From contig CAYJKN010000006.1 in NCBI GenBank assembly GCA_964371075.1, forward strand, positions 124,001 to 188,000: a stretch of DNA of 64,000 bases. The letters run 5' to 3'. Below, in pieces: positions 24,513 to 34,047 of the stretch; position 1 is the stretch's first letter; the number at the start of each line of letters is the position of its first letter. Made by a program: the position numbers and the translations under genes. The notes under the pieces were generated by a model, which was not told the origin of the DNA, did no database searches, and saw only the letters and a program-made list of their open reading frames with translations. This DNA comes from UTCHB3 sp964371075. Its GTDB lineage: Bacteria; Bacteroidota; Ignavibacteria; Ignavibacteriales; Ignavibacteriaceae.

Positions 24513-25891
24513 TAACTGTCCGGGAAATTATTGCTGCCTCAACCAGGCCATTAAAAATTATTAATTCGGATGAAAAAACAATTTTTAATTCTGTTGTTAT
24601 TGATTCCAGAAAAGTTATTCCCGGCTCATTATTCATTGCCGTTAAAGGTGAAAGATTCGACGGACACGATTTTATTCCGGAAGCTGTGGCAAGAGGAGCA
24701 AGTGGGATAGTTGTCAAAAAATCAAGAATTTCAGAATATTCTGAGAACAAGGTAATCGTTATTGGTGTCACTGATACTGAAATTGCTCTTGGTTTTATTG
24801 CCGGTGAGTGGAGAAAACACCTGAAAGCAAAAGTTATTGGTATAACCGGCAGCAATGGTAAGACCACTACAAAAGATATGCTTGCGACGATTCTGAAAGT
24901 TAACCATAACGTAGTGGCAACTGTCGCCAATAATAACAATCACATAGGTGTTCCTCTTACGATACTTGAAGCCACCAATGAGACAGAATATCTGGTGTGT
25001 GAAATTGGTACAAACCATCCCGGGGAAATAAAATATTCATCTTTGATAGCACAACCCGATTTTGCATTGATCACAAACATTGGTGACTCCCATCTGGAAT
25101 ATCTGATAAACAGAAAAGGAGTCAGGCAAGAAAAAGAAGCCTTGTTCGCAGTGACACTTGATAGAGGTGGAAAAGTATTTCTGAACATTGATGATCCTTT
25201 TTTAAGCCGTTTGGGATCTAAATTTCCCGATGCCATCACTGTATCGATGAAGCTTCCGGCGGATGTGACAGGGAAACTTCTCGCCTACACCGAAACCGGA
25301 TTACCAATACTCCGAATTTCTTCAGGTAAAGAGTCAGTGAAAGTTGAACTACAACTTTTTGGTAAAAATAATGGACAAAACGCCCTTGGAGCTGCGGCAT
25401 TGGCAATAAAATGTGGGATTCCCCTTGAGGATATTAAAACAGGGCTTGAGAGTCTCAAACCTCCAAAAGGGAGAATGAACAGATATACTCTTGATGGATT
25501 TGATCTGATTGATGATACATATAACGCAAATCCTGCGAGTATGAAGAGTGCATTTGAAACCATGGGAAGAGATTTGATCCATGAAAAAAGAGTGGTCATC
25601 CTTGGAGATATGTTCGAATTGGGAGTAAAATCCAGGGAGCGCCATGAATTTCTTGCAACACAATTGAAGACAACACGAATTAAACGGGCTTTTTTGATTG
25701 GAAGCAACATGCGCCATTTGTATAACGCTCTCAAAGGAAGCAAAATAACTGCAGAACACTTTAAGACGAAAGAAGATTTAATTCAATCACTTTCGAATTA
25801 TGATTTCAGAAATTCCCTCGTACTCGTAAAAGGGTCAAGAGGAATGGAGATGGAGACTATAGTAAAATTTTTGAAAGAAAAAGGCAACTAA
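24509..25891 (+). CDS. murF: UDP-MurNAc-tripeptide:D-alanyl-D-alanine ligase
   Basis: The 460-aa ligase shows the MurF ATP loop GITGSNGKTTTKDML, the motif NNNNHIGVPLTIL and the C-terminal DDTYNANPASM segment specific to MurF. It adds D-Ala-D-Ala to the cytoplasmic precursor. The only start consistent with the full N-terminal domain is TTG 24509, overlapping the murE stop (TTGA). No ddl gene is present in the window, so the D-Ala-D-Ala ligase must lie elsewhere. Confidence 0.95.
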   Translation: MITVREIIAASTRPLKIINSDEKTIFNSVVIDSRKVIPGSLFIAVKGERFDGHDFIPEAVARGASGIVVKKSRISEYSENKVIVIGVTDTEIALGFIAGEWRKHLKAKVIGITGSNGKTTTKDMLATILKVNHNVVATVANNNNHIGVPLTILEATNETEYLVCEIGTNHPGEIKYSSLIAQPDFALITNIGDSHLEYLINRKGVRQEKEALFAVTLDRGGKVFLNIDDPFLSRLGSKFPDAITVSMKLPADVTGKLLAYTETGLPILRISSGKESVKVELQLFGKNNGQNALGAAALAIKCGIPLEDIKTGLESLKPPKGRMNRYTLDGFDLIDDTYNANPASMKSAFETMGRDLIHEKRVVILGDMFELGVKSRERHEFLATQLKTTRIKRAFLIGSNMRHLYNALKGSKITAEHFKTKEDLIQSLSNYDFRNSLVLVKGSRGMEMETIVKFLKEKGN

Positions 25892-27001
25892 ATGCTCTAT
25901 TATTTACTCGAGTATTTGAATAAAACTTTTGATCCTCCCGGTCTCGATATGATCAAATATCTGACTTTCAGATCGGGAATAGCGGCTATTACCGGCCTTT
26001 TTATGGCGTTTTTCTTCGCTCCGCGAATCATTAAAATGCTCCAAAAACATCAAATTGGTGAGAAAATAAAGGATTTTGGCCCCAAAACTCACTTTAGTAA
26101 AGCCGGGACACCAACCATGGGGGGACTAATAATTCTCACCTGCGTGGTAATTCCCGTTTTGTTGTGGGGAGATATTAAAAGCACATATATCTGGTTGTTG
26201 CTTGTTGGCACCCTGTTATTGGGTGGAGTGGGATTCCTTGATGATTACCTGAAAGTAATCAAAAAGATGCCAAATGGACTGATTGCCAGATATAAACTGA
26301 TTGGTCAGGTTTCTGTTGGATTGCTTGTTGGAAGTGTACTCTATTTTTCACCCGAATTTGCTGATGTAAGATCACTGACAACAATTCCATTTTTTAAGGA
26401 TTTGAATCTTGATCTATCATATCTTTATATCCCTGCTGTGATATTTATAATAACAGCAACATCCAATGCAGTAAATCTTACAGATGGACTTGACGGGTTG
26501 GCAATTGGTCTCACGATCATTGCGATGCTGGCACTTGGAGTAATCAGTTATATCTCCGGAAATGCCATCTACTCCGATTATTTAAACATTATCTATCTCC
26601 CCGGCTCGGGGGAATTGTCGGTTTTTATCGCTGCACTCATTGGGGCGGGGCTTGGATTCCTTTGGTTTAATTTTTATCCTGCACAGGTTTTTATGGGGGA
26701 CACAGGGAGTCTTGCACTCGGTGGAGCTCTCGGGATTTTGTCGGTTATGGTTAGAAAAGAGTTGTTGTTGCCGTTTCTCGCAGGTGTTTTCTTTTTTGAG
26801 ACCATCTCTGTAATCATACAGACCTCATATTTTAAATATACCAAAAGGAAATACGGAACGGGGAAAAGAGTTTTTAAGATGGCTCCAATTCACCACCATT
26901 TTGAAGAAAAGGGGTGGGCAGAACCTAAAATTGTTGTTAGATTTTATATCATTGGCATAATCCTCGCGATCATCAGCTTAACATCGTTTAAGATAAGGTG
27001 A
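25892..27001 (+). CDS. mraY: Phospho-N-acetylmuramoyl-pentapeptide transferase
   Basis: The 369-aa polytopic membrane enzyme has the MraY active-site segments: GTPTMGGLIIL near the N-terminus, LDDYLKV, NLTDGLDGLAIG, VFMGDTGSLALGG, and MAPIHHHFEEKGW near the C-terminus. It transfers phospho-MurNAc-pentapeptide to undecaprenyl phosphate, giving lipid I. It begins immediately after the murF stop, and murD starts 4 bases after it. Confidence 0.97.
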   Translation: MLYYLLEYLNKTFDPPGLDMIKYLTFRSGIAAITGLFMAFFFAPRIIKMLQKHQIGEKIKDFGPKTHFSKAGTPTMGGLIILTCVVIPVLLWGDIKSTYIWLLLVGTLLLGGVGFLDDYLKVIKKMPNGLIARYKLIGQVSVGLLVGSVLYFSPEFADVRSLTTIPFFKDLNLDLSYLYIPAVIFIITATSNAVNLTDGLDGLAIGLTIIAMLALGVISYISGNAIYSDYLNIIYLPGSGELSVFIAALIGAGLGFLWFNFYPAQVFMGDTGSLALGGALGILSVMVRKELLLPFLAGVFFFETISVIIQTSYFKYTKRKYGTGKRVFKMAPIHHHFEEKGWAEPKIVVRFYIIGIILAIISLTSFKIR

Positions 27002-27005
27002 AAAA

Positions 27006-28358
27006 GTGAAGAGTTACCAAAAATTAAAAATATCGATTATTGGAGCTGCCAGAAGTGGTGAAGCCGCAGCATATCTTGCCGTAAAATGTGGTGCCACACC
27101 TTTTGTAAGCGACAAATCACCTTACGAATCGATTTCTGAAGTAGTTGACAGATTAAAACTTGCCGGAATAGAAGTTGAAACAGGTAAAAACAGTGAGAGC
27201 GTGTTTAACTGTGACCTGATGATCGTCTCTCCCGGGGTGCCGATGGAAGCTCCTGTGGTAGTTGAAGCCCAAAAGAGGGGGATCAGGCTGATAAGCGAAG
27301 TTGAATTTGCTTCGTCCTTGTGTAAAGGCAGAATTTTTGCAATCACCGGAACAAATGGAAAAACCACAACAACTGCACTTTTGCACCACATTTTTAGTCT
27401 TTCAGGTATAAAGTCGTTTTCAGCGGGAAATATTGGAACTGCATTTTCAGAGATCGCACTTGAGTGTGATGAAAACTCCCTCGTTGCCCTTGAATTATCA
27501 AGTTTTCAACTCGATTTGATCGATCAATTTAAGCCTGAAGGTGCAGCAATTTTGAATATTACACCTGATCATTTAAACAGGTATGGCTACAAAATTGAAA
27601 ATTATATCGCTTCAAAATACCGGATATTTATGAACCAGAGTGGAACGGATCTTTCACTTTATAATGCGGATGATCCTGTTCTAAAGGCACATGGTTATAA
27701 AGGAGCTCTGATTGAATTCTTCTCTACAAGGAATGAAGTGAGTAACGGAACATATCTCTCGGGGAAAAGACTTGTAACGAGGATAGCCGGAAAAGTGGTT
27801 TTCTCGTGCGACACAAGTGATCTGAAGTTAAGAGGAGAGCATAATTATGCAAACGCTGCTGCAGCTATTACACTCGCTTTAAAAGCAGGTGTCCCGACAG
27901 GTATTATTAGAGACGGATTGTTCACATTTGAAGCGGTTGAACACAGGCTTGAGGCTGTGCCATCACAAGATGGAATCATTTATATAAATGACTCAAAAGC
28001 AACAAATGTTGACTCTGTTATTTATGCGTTAAAAAGTTTTGATGCCCCGATCTATTTAATTCTGGGTGGAATTGATAAAGGAAACGACTATAACCTGATC
28101 AAAGATCTTGTATTAAAAAATGTTAAAAAGATTTATGCAATTGGTGAATCAGCTCATAAAGTAATCGATTTTTTTGGAAAATTGCTCCCTGTCGAAAAGG
28201 TAACTTCTCTCGAAGATTGTGTACTGAAAGGACACGAGGAGGCAAATCAGGGCGATGTGGTGTTGTTATCCCCTGCCTGTGCGAGTTTTGATATGTTTAG
28301 AAGTTATGAACACCGTGGAAAAGTTTTTAAAGAAGCAGTCAGAGAGATTGCCGGGTGA
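27006..28358 (+). CDS. murD: UDP-MurNAc-L-alanine:D-glutamate ligase
   Basis: The 450-aa ligase carries the MurD ATP loop ITGTNGKTTTTAL, the motif LELSSFQLD, ITPDHLNRY and the C-terminal DSKATNVDSVIYAL segment. It adds D-glutamate in the cytoplasm. The start is GTG 27006 after the mraY stop. The stop overlaps the GTG of ftsW (GTGA). Confidence 0.95.
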   Translation: MKSYQKLKISIIGAARSGEAAAYLAVKCGATPFVSDKSPYESISEVVDRLKLAGIEVETGKNSESVFNCDLMIVSPGVPMEAPVVVEAQKRGIRLISEVEFASSLCKGRIFAITGTNGKTTTTALLHHIFSLSGIKSFSAGNIGTAFSEIALECDENSLVALELSSFQLDLIDQFKPEGAAILNITPDHLNRYGYKIENYIASKYRIFMNQSGTDLSLYNADDPVLKAHGYKGALIEFFSTRNEVSNGTYLSGKRLVTRIAGKVVFSCDTSDLKLRGEHNYANAAAAITLALKAGVPTGIIRDGLFTFEAVEHRLEAVPSQDGIIYINDSKATNVDSVIYALKSFDAPIYLILGGIDKGNDYNLIKDLVLKNVKKIYAIGESAHKVIDFFGKLLPVEKVTSLEDCVLKGHEEANQGDVVLLSPACASFDMFRSYEHRGKVFKEAVREIAG

Positions 28359-29497
28359 AACCTTACTCCTTCATAATTTTTGTTTGTGCAGTTCTGCTCG
28401 TGATATTTGGATCACTTCTGGTACTTAGTGCCAGCAGCACCTTTGCACAACTGAAGTTTGATAACCCTCAGGCACTATTTGCAGCGCACATCGGGAAAGC
28501 AATTGGCGGGGTGGTCTTGATGGCAATTCTGGCAATGGTTGACTATCATCATTATAAAAAATACAGTAAGATTGTCCTTATCGGGGCTATAGTCTTATTG
28601 GTTATAACTGTATTTTTTGCCCCTGAGGTTAAGGGATCACAAAGATCTTTTACAATTGGAAGTGTATCATTTCAACCCGTTGAATTAGTAAAAATTGCAC
28701 TCTTTATTCATCTTGCTGCGATGCTTGAGAGGATAGGGGATGACATAACTGATATCAAACTTGGTGTGATTAATCCTTTGATTTGGGTGGGTATTGTAGT
28801 TGTGCTCGTTTTGCTTCAGCCAAATGTCAGCAATGGTGTTTTGATCCTTGCAACCGGAATTGCAATGTTGTTTGTAGCGGGAATCAGAATACAACACTTT
28901 TTAGCGTTTGCCGGGGGCGGCTTTGTGATGGCATTGGGTTATGCACTTTATAAACCCCATTCATTTAAAAGAATTTCCTCCCATTTGGGAGCGATTTTTG
29001 GTGATGGTGACTTCCACCCACAGGTGATGCAATCACTCTACGGGCTTGGTAGCGGCGGTGTTTTGGGTGTAGGGCTGGGACATAGTGCCCAAAGAAATCT
29101 CTTCCTCCCTGAGGCTTATGGTGATTTTATTTTTGCTGTTGCCGGGGAAGAGGCAGGGATGATTGGAACAGTTGGTGTTTTGCTTGCATACAGTGCGATA
29201 CTTGTTTGTGGGCTTATAATTGCTAAAAACGCAAAAGATAAATTTGGCAAACTTTTGGCTTTTGCAATAGCGTTTTCCATTCCTCTTTATGGTTTCGTGA
29301 ATGCTGCTGTTGCCATAGGTGTCGTGCCGGTTACGGGTCTGCCGTTGCCACTCATTAGTCATGGAGGAACTGCAATAATCATCGTTTGTTCGTCAATCGG
29401 AATTTTACTGAATATTGGATTGTCGTCAAAAACGGATGAAGCAAAACAAACATCCACCAAAAAAGAAGCAAAAACATGGCAGGAACAGCCGGTATAA
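28355..29497 (+). CDS. ftsW: Septal peptidoglycan polymerase FtsW (SEDS family)
   Basis: The 380-aa protein has about ten hydrophobic segments and SEDS motifs, including GSQRSFTIGSVSFQPVELVK in the first half and the loop LPEAYGDFIFAVAGEEAG, then GLPLPLISHGGT near the end. It polymerises lipid II with FtsI during septation. Location inside dcw favours FtsW over RodA. GTG start, coupled to murD. Its final 22 bases overlap murG. Confidence 0.94.
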   Translation: MKPYSFIIFVCAVLLVIFGSLLVLSASSTFAQLKFDNPQALFAAHIGKAIGGVVLMAILAMVDYHHYKKYSKIVLIGAIVLLVITVFFAPEVKGSQRSFTIGSVSFQPVELVKIALFIHLAAMLERIGDDITDIKLGVINPLIWVGIVVVLVLLQPNVSNGVLILATGIAMLFVAGIRIQHFLAFAGGGFVMALGYALYKPHSFKRISSHLGAIFGDGDFHPQVMQSLYGLGSGGVLGVGLGHSAQRNLFLPEAYGDFIFAVAGEEAGMIGTVGVLLAYSAILVCGLIIAKNAKDKFGKLLAFAIAFSIPLYGFVNAAVAIGVVPVTGLPLPLISHGGTAIIIVCSSIGILLNIGLSSKTDEAKQTSTKKEAKTWQEQPV

Positions 29498-30585
29498 GAG
29501 TTATGTTCACCGGTGGTGGAACAGGTGGACATATTTTCCCTGCAATAGCAGTTGCTGAGCAGTTGAGAGAGATGGAACCGGATACTGATATTCTTTTTAT
29601 CGGAACAAAAAAGAAGATTGAAGAGAGGGTTGTTCCGGCGGCAGGATTCAAATTTAAAAGTATCTGGATATCGGGATTTTCTAGAAAAAGTATCAAAGAG
29701 AATCTTCTCTTTCCAATAAAATTGATGGTAAGTCTGTTTCAGGCGATTGGAATTTCAATGGGGTTTAGGCCTCAGGTTATTGTTGCAACGGGGGGATATG
29801 TTTCGGGCCCATCAGTTATTGCAGCGAGAATGATGGGGGCAAAAGTTTTACTTATAGAACCAAACAGTTATCCCGGAATCACAACCCGTTTGCTTGAAAG
29901 AAGAGCGGAAGAGATTCACCTGATGTTTAAGGATGCTGTTCAATTTTTGAGGCAACCCGAAAAACTTTTTATCACCGGGAATCCTGTAAGAAAAAGTCTT
30001 GTGTCAATAAACAGGGACGAAGCAAGAAAAAAACTTGGATTGGCTCTTGATTCAAAAGTGGTTTTTGTTGTTGGTGGAAGTCTTGGTGCAAGAGCGATTA
30101 ATAAAACAATCGCCGCATCCATAAAAAGGTTTGCAGAGGAAAAAATATCGATTATCTGGCAAACAGGTGCAACATCTTTTGATGAGTTTAAATCATTTTC
30201 ATCGGAAAATGTAAAAGTTCTCTCTTTTATTGAAAATATGAACGAAGTATATGCAGCTTCCGATCTTGTGGTTGCAAGGGCAGGAGCAACAACAATAGCA
30301 GAACTCGTTTATTTAAATAAACCGGCGGTGTTAATTCCTTTTCCATTTGCCGCAGAGAATCACCAGTTGATGAATGCAAAATCGATGGTTGAGTTGGGGA
30401 CAGCGGTTTTGATTGAAGAGAAAGAAATTGATGGAAAGCTGTTTTCAGAAGTGGTTTCTCTTTTAAGTGACGGGAAGAGAATTAAAGTGATGGTCGAAAA
30501 TTTGGAAAAAGCAGGTGGCAAAGATGCTGCTTTTAAAATTGCAGGCAGAGTAATCAACGCCTGTAAATATGGAAATTTTAGTTAG
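29476..30585 (+). CDS. murG: UDP-GlcNAc:undecaprenyl-PP-MurNAc-pentapeptide GlcNAc transferase
   Basis: The 369-aa GT28 protein has the MurG signatures MFTGGGTGGHIFPAIAVAE at the N-terminus, VIVATGGYVSGP, VGGSLGARAINKT and the donor-site region VVARAGATTIAELVYLNKP with PFPFAAENHQ. It makes lipid II at the inner face of the membrane. It lies 8 bases before murC. Confidence 0.96.
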   Translation: MAGTAGIRVMFTGGGTGGHIFPAIAVAEQLREMEPDTDILFIGTKKKIEERVVPAAGFKFKSIWISGFSRKSIKENLLFPIKLMVSLFQAIGISMGFRPQVIVATGGYVSGPSVIAARMMGAKVLLIEPNSYPGITTRLLERRAEEIHLMFKDAVQFLRQPEKLFITGNPVRKSLVSINRDEARKKLGLALDSKVVFVVGGSLGARAINKTIAASIKRFAEEKISIIWQTGATSFDEFKSFSSENVKVLSFIENMNEVYAASDLVVARAGATTIAELVYLNKPAVLIPFPFAAENHQLMNAKSMVELGTAVLIEEKEIDGKLFSEVVSLLSDGKRIKVMVENLEKAGGKDAAFKIAGRVINACKYGNFS

Positions 30586-30593
30586 AGGATTAG

Positions 30594-31976
30594 ATGTTTT
30601 CAAAGTTTACTAAAGTGCATTTTGTTGGAATTGGTGGTATAGGAATGAGCAGTATTGCTGAAATCCTTATCTCCAAAGGTTTTACGGTTTCAGGTTCTGA
30701 TAAAAACAGATCAGACACCACCGAAAGACTTGAATCTATTGGTGCAACCGTTTATGAAGGACACAGTGCAGAAAATATTAAAGATGTGGATGTTGTAGTT
30801 TATTCATCCGCTGTAATAGAATCGAATCCTGAAGTTATGGAAGCAATCTCCAGAAACATTCCTGTGATCAAAAGATCTGAGATGCTGGCTGAAACTATGA
30901 GAATGCAGAAATACGGGATTGGTATTGCAGGAACACACGGTAAAACAACCACCACTTCGATGACGGGGCTTGTTTTAACCGAGGCGGGGATCGACCCTAC
31001 TATTATTGTGGGCGGGAAACTTTCCAGTCTTGGTGGCACGAACGCAAGACTCGGACATGGAGACTTTATTGTTGTTGAAGCTGATGAATTTGACAGAACT
31101 TTTTTGAAATTGATGCCGGCAATTGCTGCGATTACAACCCTCGAACGGGAGCATCTCGACACATACCGTGATCTTGATGACATTAAAGATGCATTTATTG
31201 AGTTCGCAAACAAAGTACCTTTTTACGGTTTTGTGGTTCTGTGTATGGATGAGCCTGCCCTGCTTGATATCAGGCCATTTATCAATAAAAGAATTATAAC
31301 TTACGGGGTTACTCCTCAGGCTGATTTGAGAGCGGTTAATATTGTTCACGACGGATATAAAACCAAATACACGGTTGTTTATAACAGCAAAACTTTGGGA
31401 GATATTACTATCGGAGTGCCCGGTCTTCACAATGTAAAAAATTCACTTGTGGCGGTTACAATTGCTCTCGAGTTAAAAGTACCATTTGAAACAATTAAAT
31501 TGGCTCTGGAACGCTTTAGCGGTGTTTACAGAAGATTTGAAGTTAAGTATGACAAAGAAATTATGGTGGTTGACGACTATGGACACCACCCAACAGAAAC
31601 AACAGCGACACTTTCAGGAATTAGAGCAGGATGGCAGAGAAGACTTGTATCAGTTTTCCAACCGCACCTCTACTCCAGAACAAGAGATTTTTATCAGGAA
31701 TTTGGACGGTCTTTCCTCAATTCGGATGTCTTCATCTGTACTGATATCTACCCTGCGAGAGAAGAACCGATTGAAGGAATCACGGGTGCACTCGTTGCTG
31801 AAGCGGCAAGAAAGATGGGACACAAAAATGTCATTTTTGTCCCAAACAAAGAGGATGTTCCGGCAACCCTTTTGAAGATCACTGAACCGGGCGATATAAT
31901 TGTTACCCTCGGTGCAGGAGATATCTGGAAATATGGTGAAAAGTTTGTTGAACTCTACACTTCAGAGAAGAAATAA
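30594..31976 (+). CDS. murC: UDP-N-acetylmuramate:L-alanine ligase
   Basis: The 460-aa ligase has the N-terminal Rossmann motif FVGIGGIGMSSIAEIL, the ATP loop IAGTHGKTTTTSM, the central VEADEFDRTFL and the C-terminal DDYGHHPTET segment specific to MurC. It adds the first amino acid of the stem peptide. No murB is found between murC and ftsQ, where it sits in many other clusters. FtsQ starts 3 bases later. Confidence 0.96.
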   Translation: MFSKFTKVHFVGIGGIGMSSIAEILISKGFTVSGSDKNRSDTTERLESIGATVYEGHSAENIKDVDVVVYSSAVIESNPEVMEAISRNIPVIKRSEMLAETMRMQKYGIGIAGTHGKTTTTSMTGLVLTEAGIDPTIIVGGKLSSLGGTNARLGHGDFIVVEADEFDRTFLKLMPAIAAITTLEREHLDTYRDLDDIKDAFIEFANKVPFYGFVVLCMDEPALLDIRPFINKRIITYGVTPQADLRAVNIVHDGYKTKYTVVYNSKTLGDITIGVPGLHNVKNSLVAVTIALELKVPFETIKLALERFSGVYRRFEVKYDKEIMVVDDYGHHPTETTATLSGIRAGWQRRLVSVFQPHLYSRTRDFYQEFGRSFLNSDVFICTDIYPAREEPIEGITGALVAEAARKMGHKNVIFVPNKEDVPATLLKITEPGDIIVTLGAGDIWKYGEKFVELYTSEKK

Positions 31977-31979
31977 GTT

Positions 31980-32759
31980 ATGAAAAAAAGCAGGATTATT
32001 CCCGCACTTATACTCCTTGTCCTCCTGGCAGCCGGCACAACGGCTCTGCCCGGTTTCTTCTTTAAGGAAGAGATTCAGCAGAAGGTTACGGGATATGAGA
32101 TTAAAGGGGCAAACCTGCTTACTGCTGAAGATTATATAAAATTTGCACATGCTGCCCCTGAAAAAGGTGAATACCCTGAAATTAATGTTCTCTACGACAG
32201 AATGTTGAATCATCCTTACATCAAAAATCTTGAAATGAGATTTAGTGATGGTGGAGTGGTGAAAATCGATATTACTGAGAAGGAGATAGTCGCTTCAATT
32301 TTCACTGGAGAAAAACTTTCGCTTTTAAGCAATGAACTTGAATTATTGCCCGTGATGAAAGAGTTGAAAAATTTTGATTATCCCGTGATAAGAAATACCC
32401 GGTTAAACAGTGTAAGATATTTTAAAACATTTCAGGATTCAACCGTTCTTCCCGGTTATAAAATTGCGCGGGCATGCAAAATTTTAGGTGGCGAAATTGC
32501 CGCTAATCTCTCGGAAATCGATCTTCGTCAAGGTGGTGATATCATCCTCGTCTTCTCAGATATGAAACCTCCCGTCATTTGTTCTGCAAGAGGAATTGCC
32601 GAACAGATGCTTATTCTCAGAGAAATCAGAGGGATGGGTAAACAACTGGAGTTAAACAACGATGTGGAATATATCGATCTGAGGTATTCCGGCAAAATCT
32701 ATATGGGAAACAAGAAATTGGAAAGAAAAGATGAAAAACGAGATAATAACCGGACTTGA
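31980..32759 (+). CDS. ftsQ: FtsQ-type cell-division protein
   Basis: The 259-aa protein has a short basic cytoplasmic start, one membrane helix (about residues 7-24) and a POTRA-like region (YEIKGANLLTAEDYIKF, with LNHPYIKNLEMRF and the KIDITEKE strand). A C-terminal beta domain follows. This is the FtsQ plan, and its position before ftsA supports it. It recruits later division proteins in the periplasm. Sequence conservation is low, as usual for FtsQ. The end overlaps ftsA by 29 bases. Confidence 0.85.
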   Translation: MKKSRIIPALILLVLLAAGTTALPGFFFKEEIQQKVTGYEIKGANLLTAEDYIKFAHAAPEKGEYPEINVLYDRMLNHPYIKNLEMRFSDGGVVKIDITEKEIVASIFTGEKLSLLSNELELLPVMKELKNFDYPVIRNTRLNSVRYFKTFQDSTVLPGYKIARACKILGGEIAANLSEIDLRQGGDIILVFSDMKPPVICSARGIAEQMLILREIRGMGKQLELNNDVEYIDLRYSGKIYMGNKKLERKDEKRDNNRT

Positions 32760-34047
32760 TATTGGCTCCACAAAGGTCTGTGCTGTAATAGCGGAAAAGA
32801 CCGGCAAGAACAAGTTTAAAATTCTTGGAGTGGGGAAAGCTCCAAGCACAGGTCTCGTTCGTGGTGAAGTGAGTAATATCATCGATACAGCAAACTCGAT
32901 AAAAGCTGCGCTTAACGAAGCTGAAGAACAAGCCGGTGTAAAGGTAACAGAAGTTATTGCAGGTGTTTCGGGAGAAAATATAAGCAGTATCAGGTCAAGA
33001 AATTATGTGACCATTACCAATGAAGAGCAGGAAGTTACGATGGCAGACCTTCGTAAACTGAAAGAGGATATGCGCAGTATCCAGTTTTCAAAAGATATGA
33101 AAATTCTGCATATTCTTCACGAAGAGTTTTTTGTTGACCGTCAGGGAGTTGTAACAAATCCTTTGGGTGTTGCGTGTTCAAGAATTGAAGCATCAAACCA
33201 TGTAGTGATGGCTTCGGGTACGGCAATTCAAAATATTCAAAAATCGGTTAAAAGGGGTGGATATGAAGTTGGTGATCTGAAACTTCAATCGCTTGCTTCA
33301 GCCTCTGCCGTTCTTGAAGATGCCGAAAAAGATCTTGGTGTTTTGCTGCTTGATATTGGTGGTGGAACAACTGATGTGCTTATCTACCAGGGAAATGCAA
33401 TCAGATACTCAAGAGTTTATGGAATCGCCGGTAACAGGATAACAAATGATATCAAAGAAACCTTAAATGTTATTGCCGAAGATGCGGAACAACTTAAAAC
33501 AAATTATGGATACGCAACAGAGGCCGCAATCGTAAAAGATGATACCATTACTGTTAAAGGTGTTGGACCCCGTCCAAGCACAAGAATCCCAATCAGTCTG
33601 TTAACTCAGATAATCAGAAGCAGGGTTGAAGAGCTTTTTGAAATCATCAACATAGAACTTGAAAAATCGGATGTAAAGAAAAAAATTCGTGCCGGATTGG
33701 TGATCACCGGGGGTGGAGCACTTCTTAAAGGAATCACAGATCTTGCCGAAAAGGTTTTTGGAGTTCCTGCCAGAGTGGGTTTACCGGCAGAAGAACATTT
33801 TGACGGAAGCATTGGCGAACTTTCTAAACCGGAATATGCAACTGCATTGGGTTTACTTTTGCCGCTTGAAGAAGATTATCTTGTCGATTCCGAAGAGGAA
33901 GAAAAACCTAAAGGTACATTCTGGAGACGAGGGAAATCGACTGACAAAACAAAAAGTGAAAAGTCGGAAAGTAAAAAATCGAAATCGAAATCATCGCCAA
34001 TTAAAGATTTTCTCCTCAAAATAAGAGCTCAATACGATGATTTATAA
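32731..34047 (+). CDS. ftsA: Cell-division actin homologue FtsA
   Basis: The 438-aa protein has the actin-family phosphate and adenosine motifs (TGLDIGSTKVCAVI, LLLDIGGGTTDVLIY, VITGGGALLKGI). The 1C domain of FtsA (residues about 85-160) is in place of actin subdomain 1B. A lysine/serine-rich linker leads to a C-terminal amphipathic helix (IKDFLLKIRAQY), the likely membrane anchor. FtsA tethers FtsZ filaments to the membrane. The final 11 bases overlap the next, unnamed gene. Confidence 0.96.
   Translation: MKNEIITGLDIGSTKVCAVIAEKTGKNKFKILGVGKAPSTGLVRGEVSNIIDTANSIKAALNEAEEQAGVKVTEVIAGVSGENISSIRSRNYVTITNEEQEVTMADLRKLKEDMRSIQFSKDMKILHILHEEFFVDRQGVVTNPLGVACSRIEASNHVVMASGTAIQNIQKSVKRGGYEVGDLKLQSLASASAVLEDAEKDLGVLLLDIGGGTTDVLIYQGNAIRYSRVYGIAGNRITNDIKETLNVIAEDAEQLKTNYGYATEAAIVKDDTITVKGVGPRPSTRIPISLLTQIIRSRVEELFEIINIELEKSDVKKKIRAGLVITGGGALLKGITDLAEKVFGVPARVGLPAEEHFDGSIGELSKPEYATALGLLLPLEEDYLVDSEEEEKPKGTFWRRGKSTDKTKSEKSESKKSKSKSSPIKDFLLKIRAQYDDL

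Noticed and set aside
24436..24939. 167-aa reverse frame across murE/murF
   Set aside because: It lies opposite two certain genes and shows only the composition expected from antisense of coding DNA.
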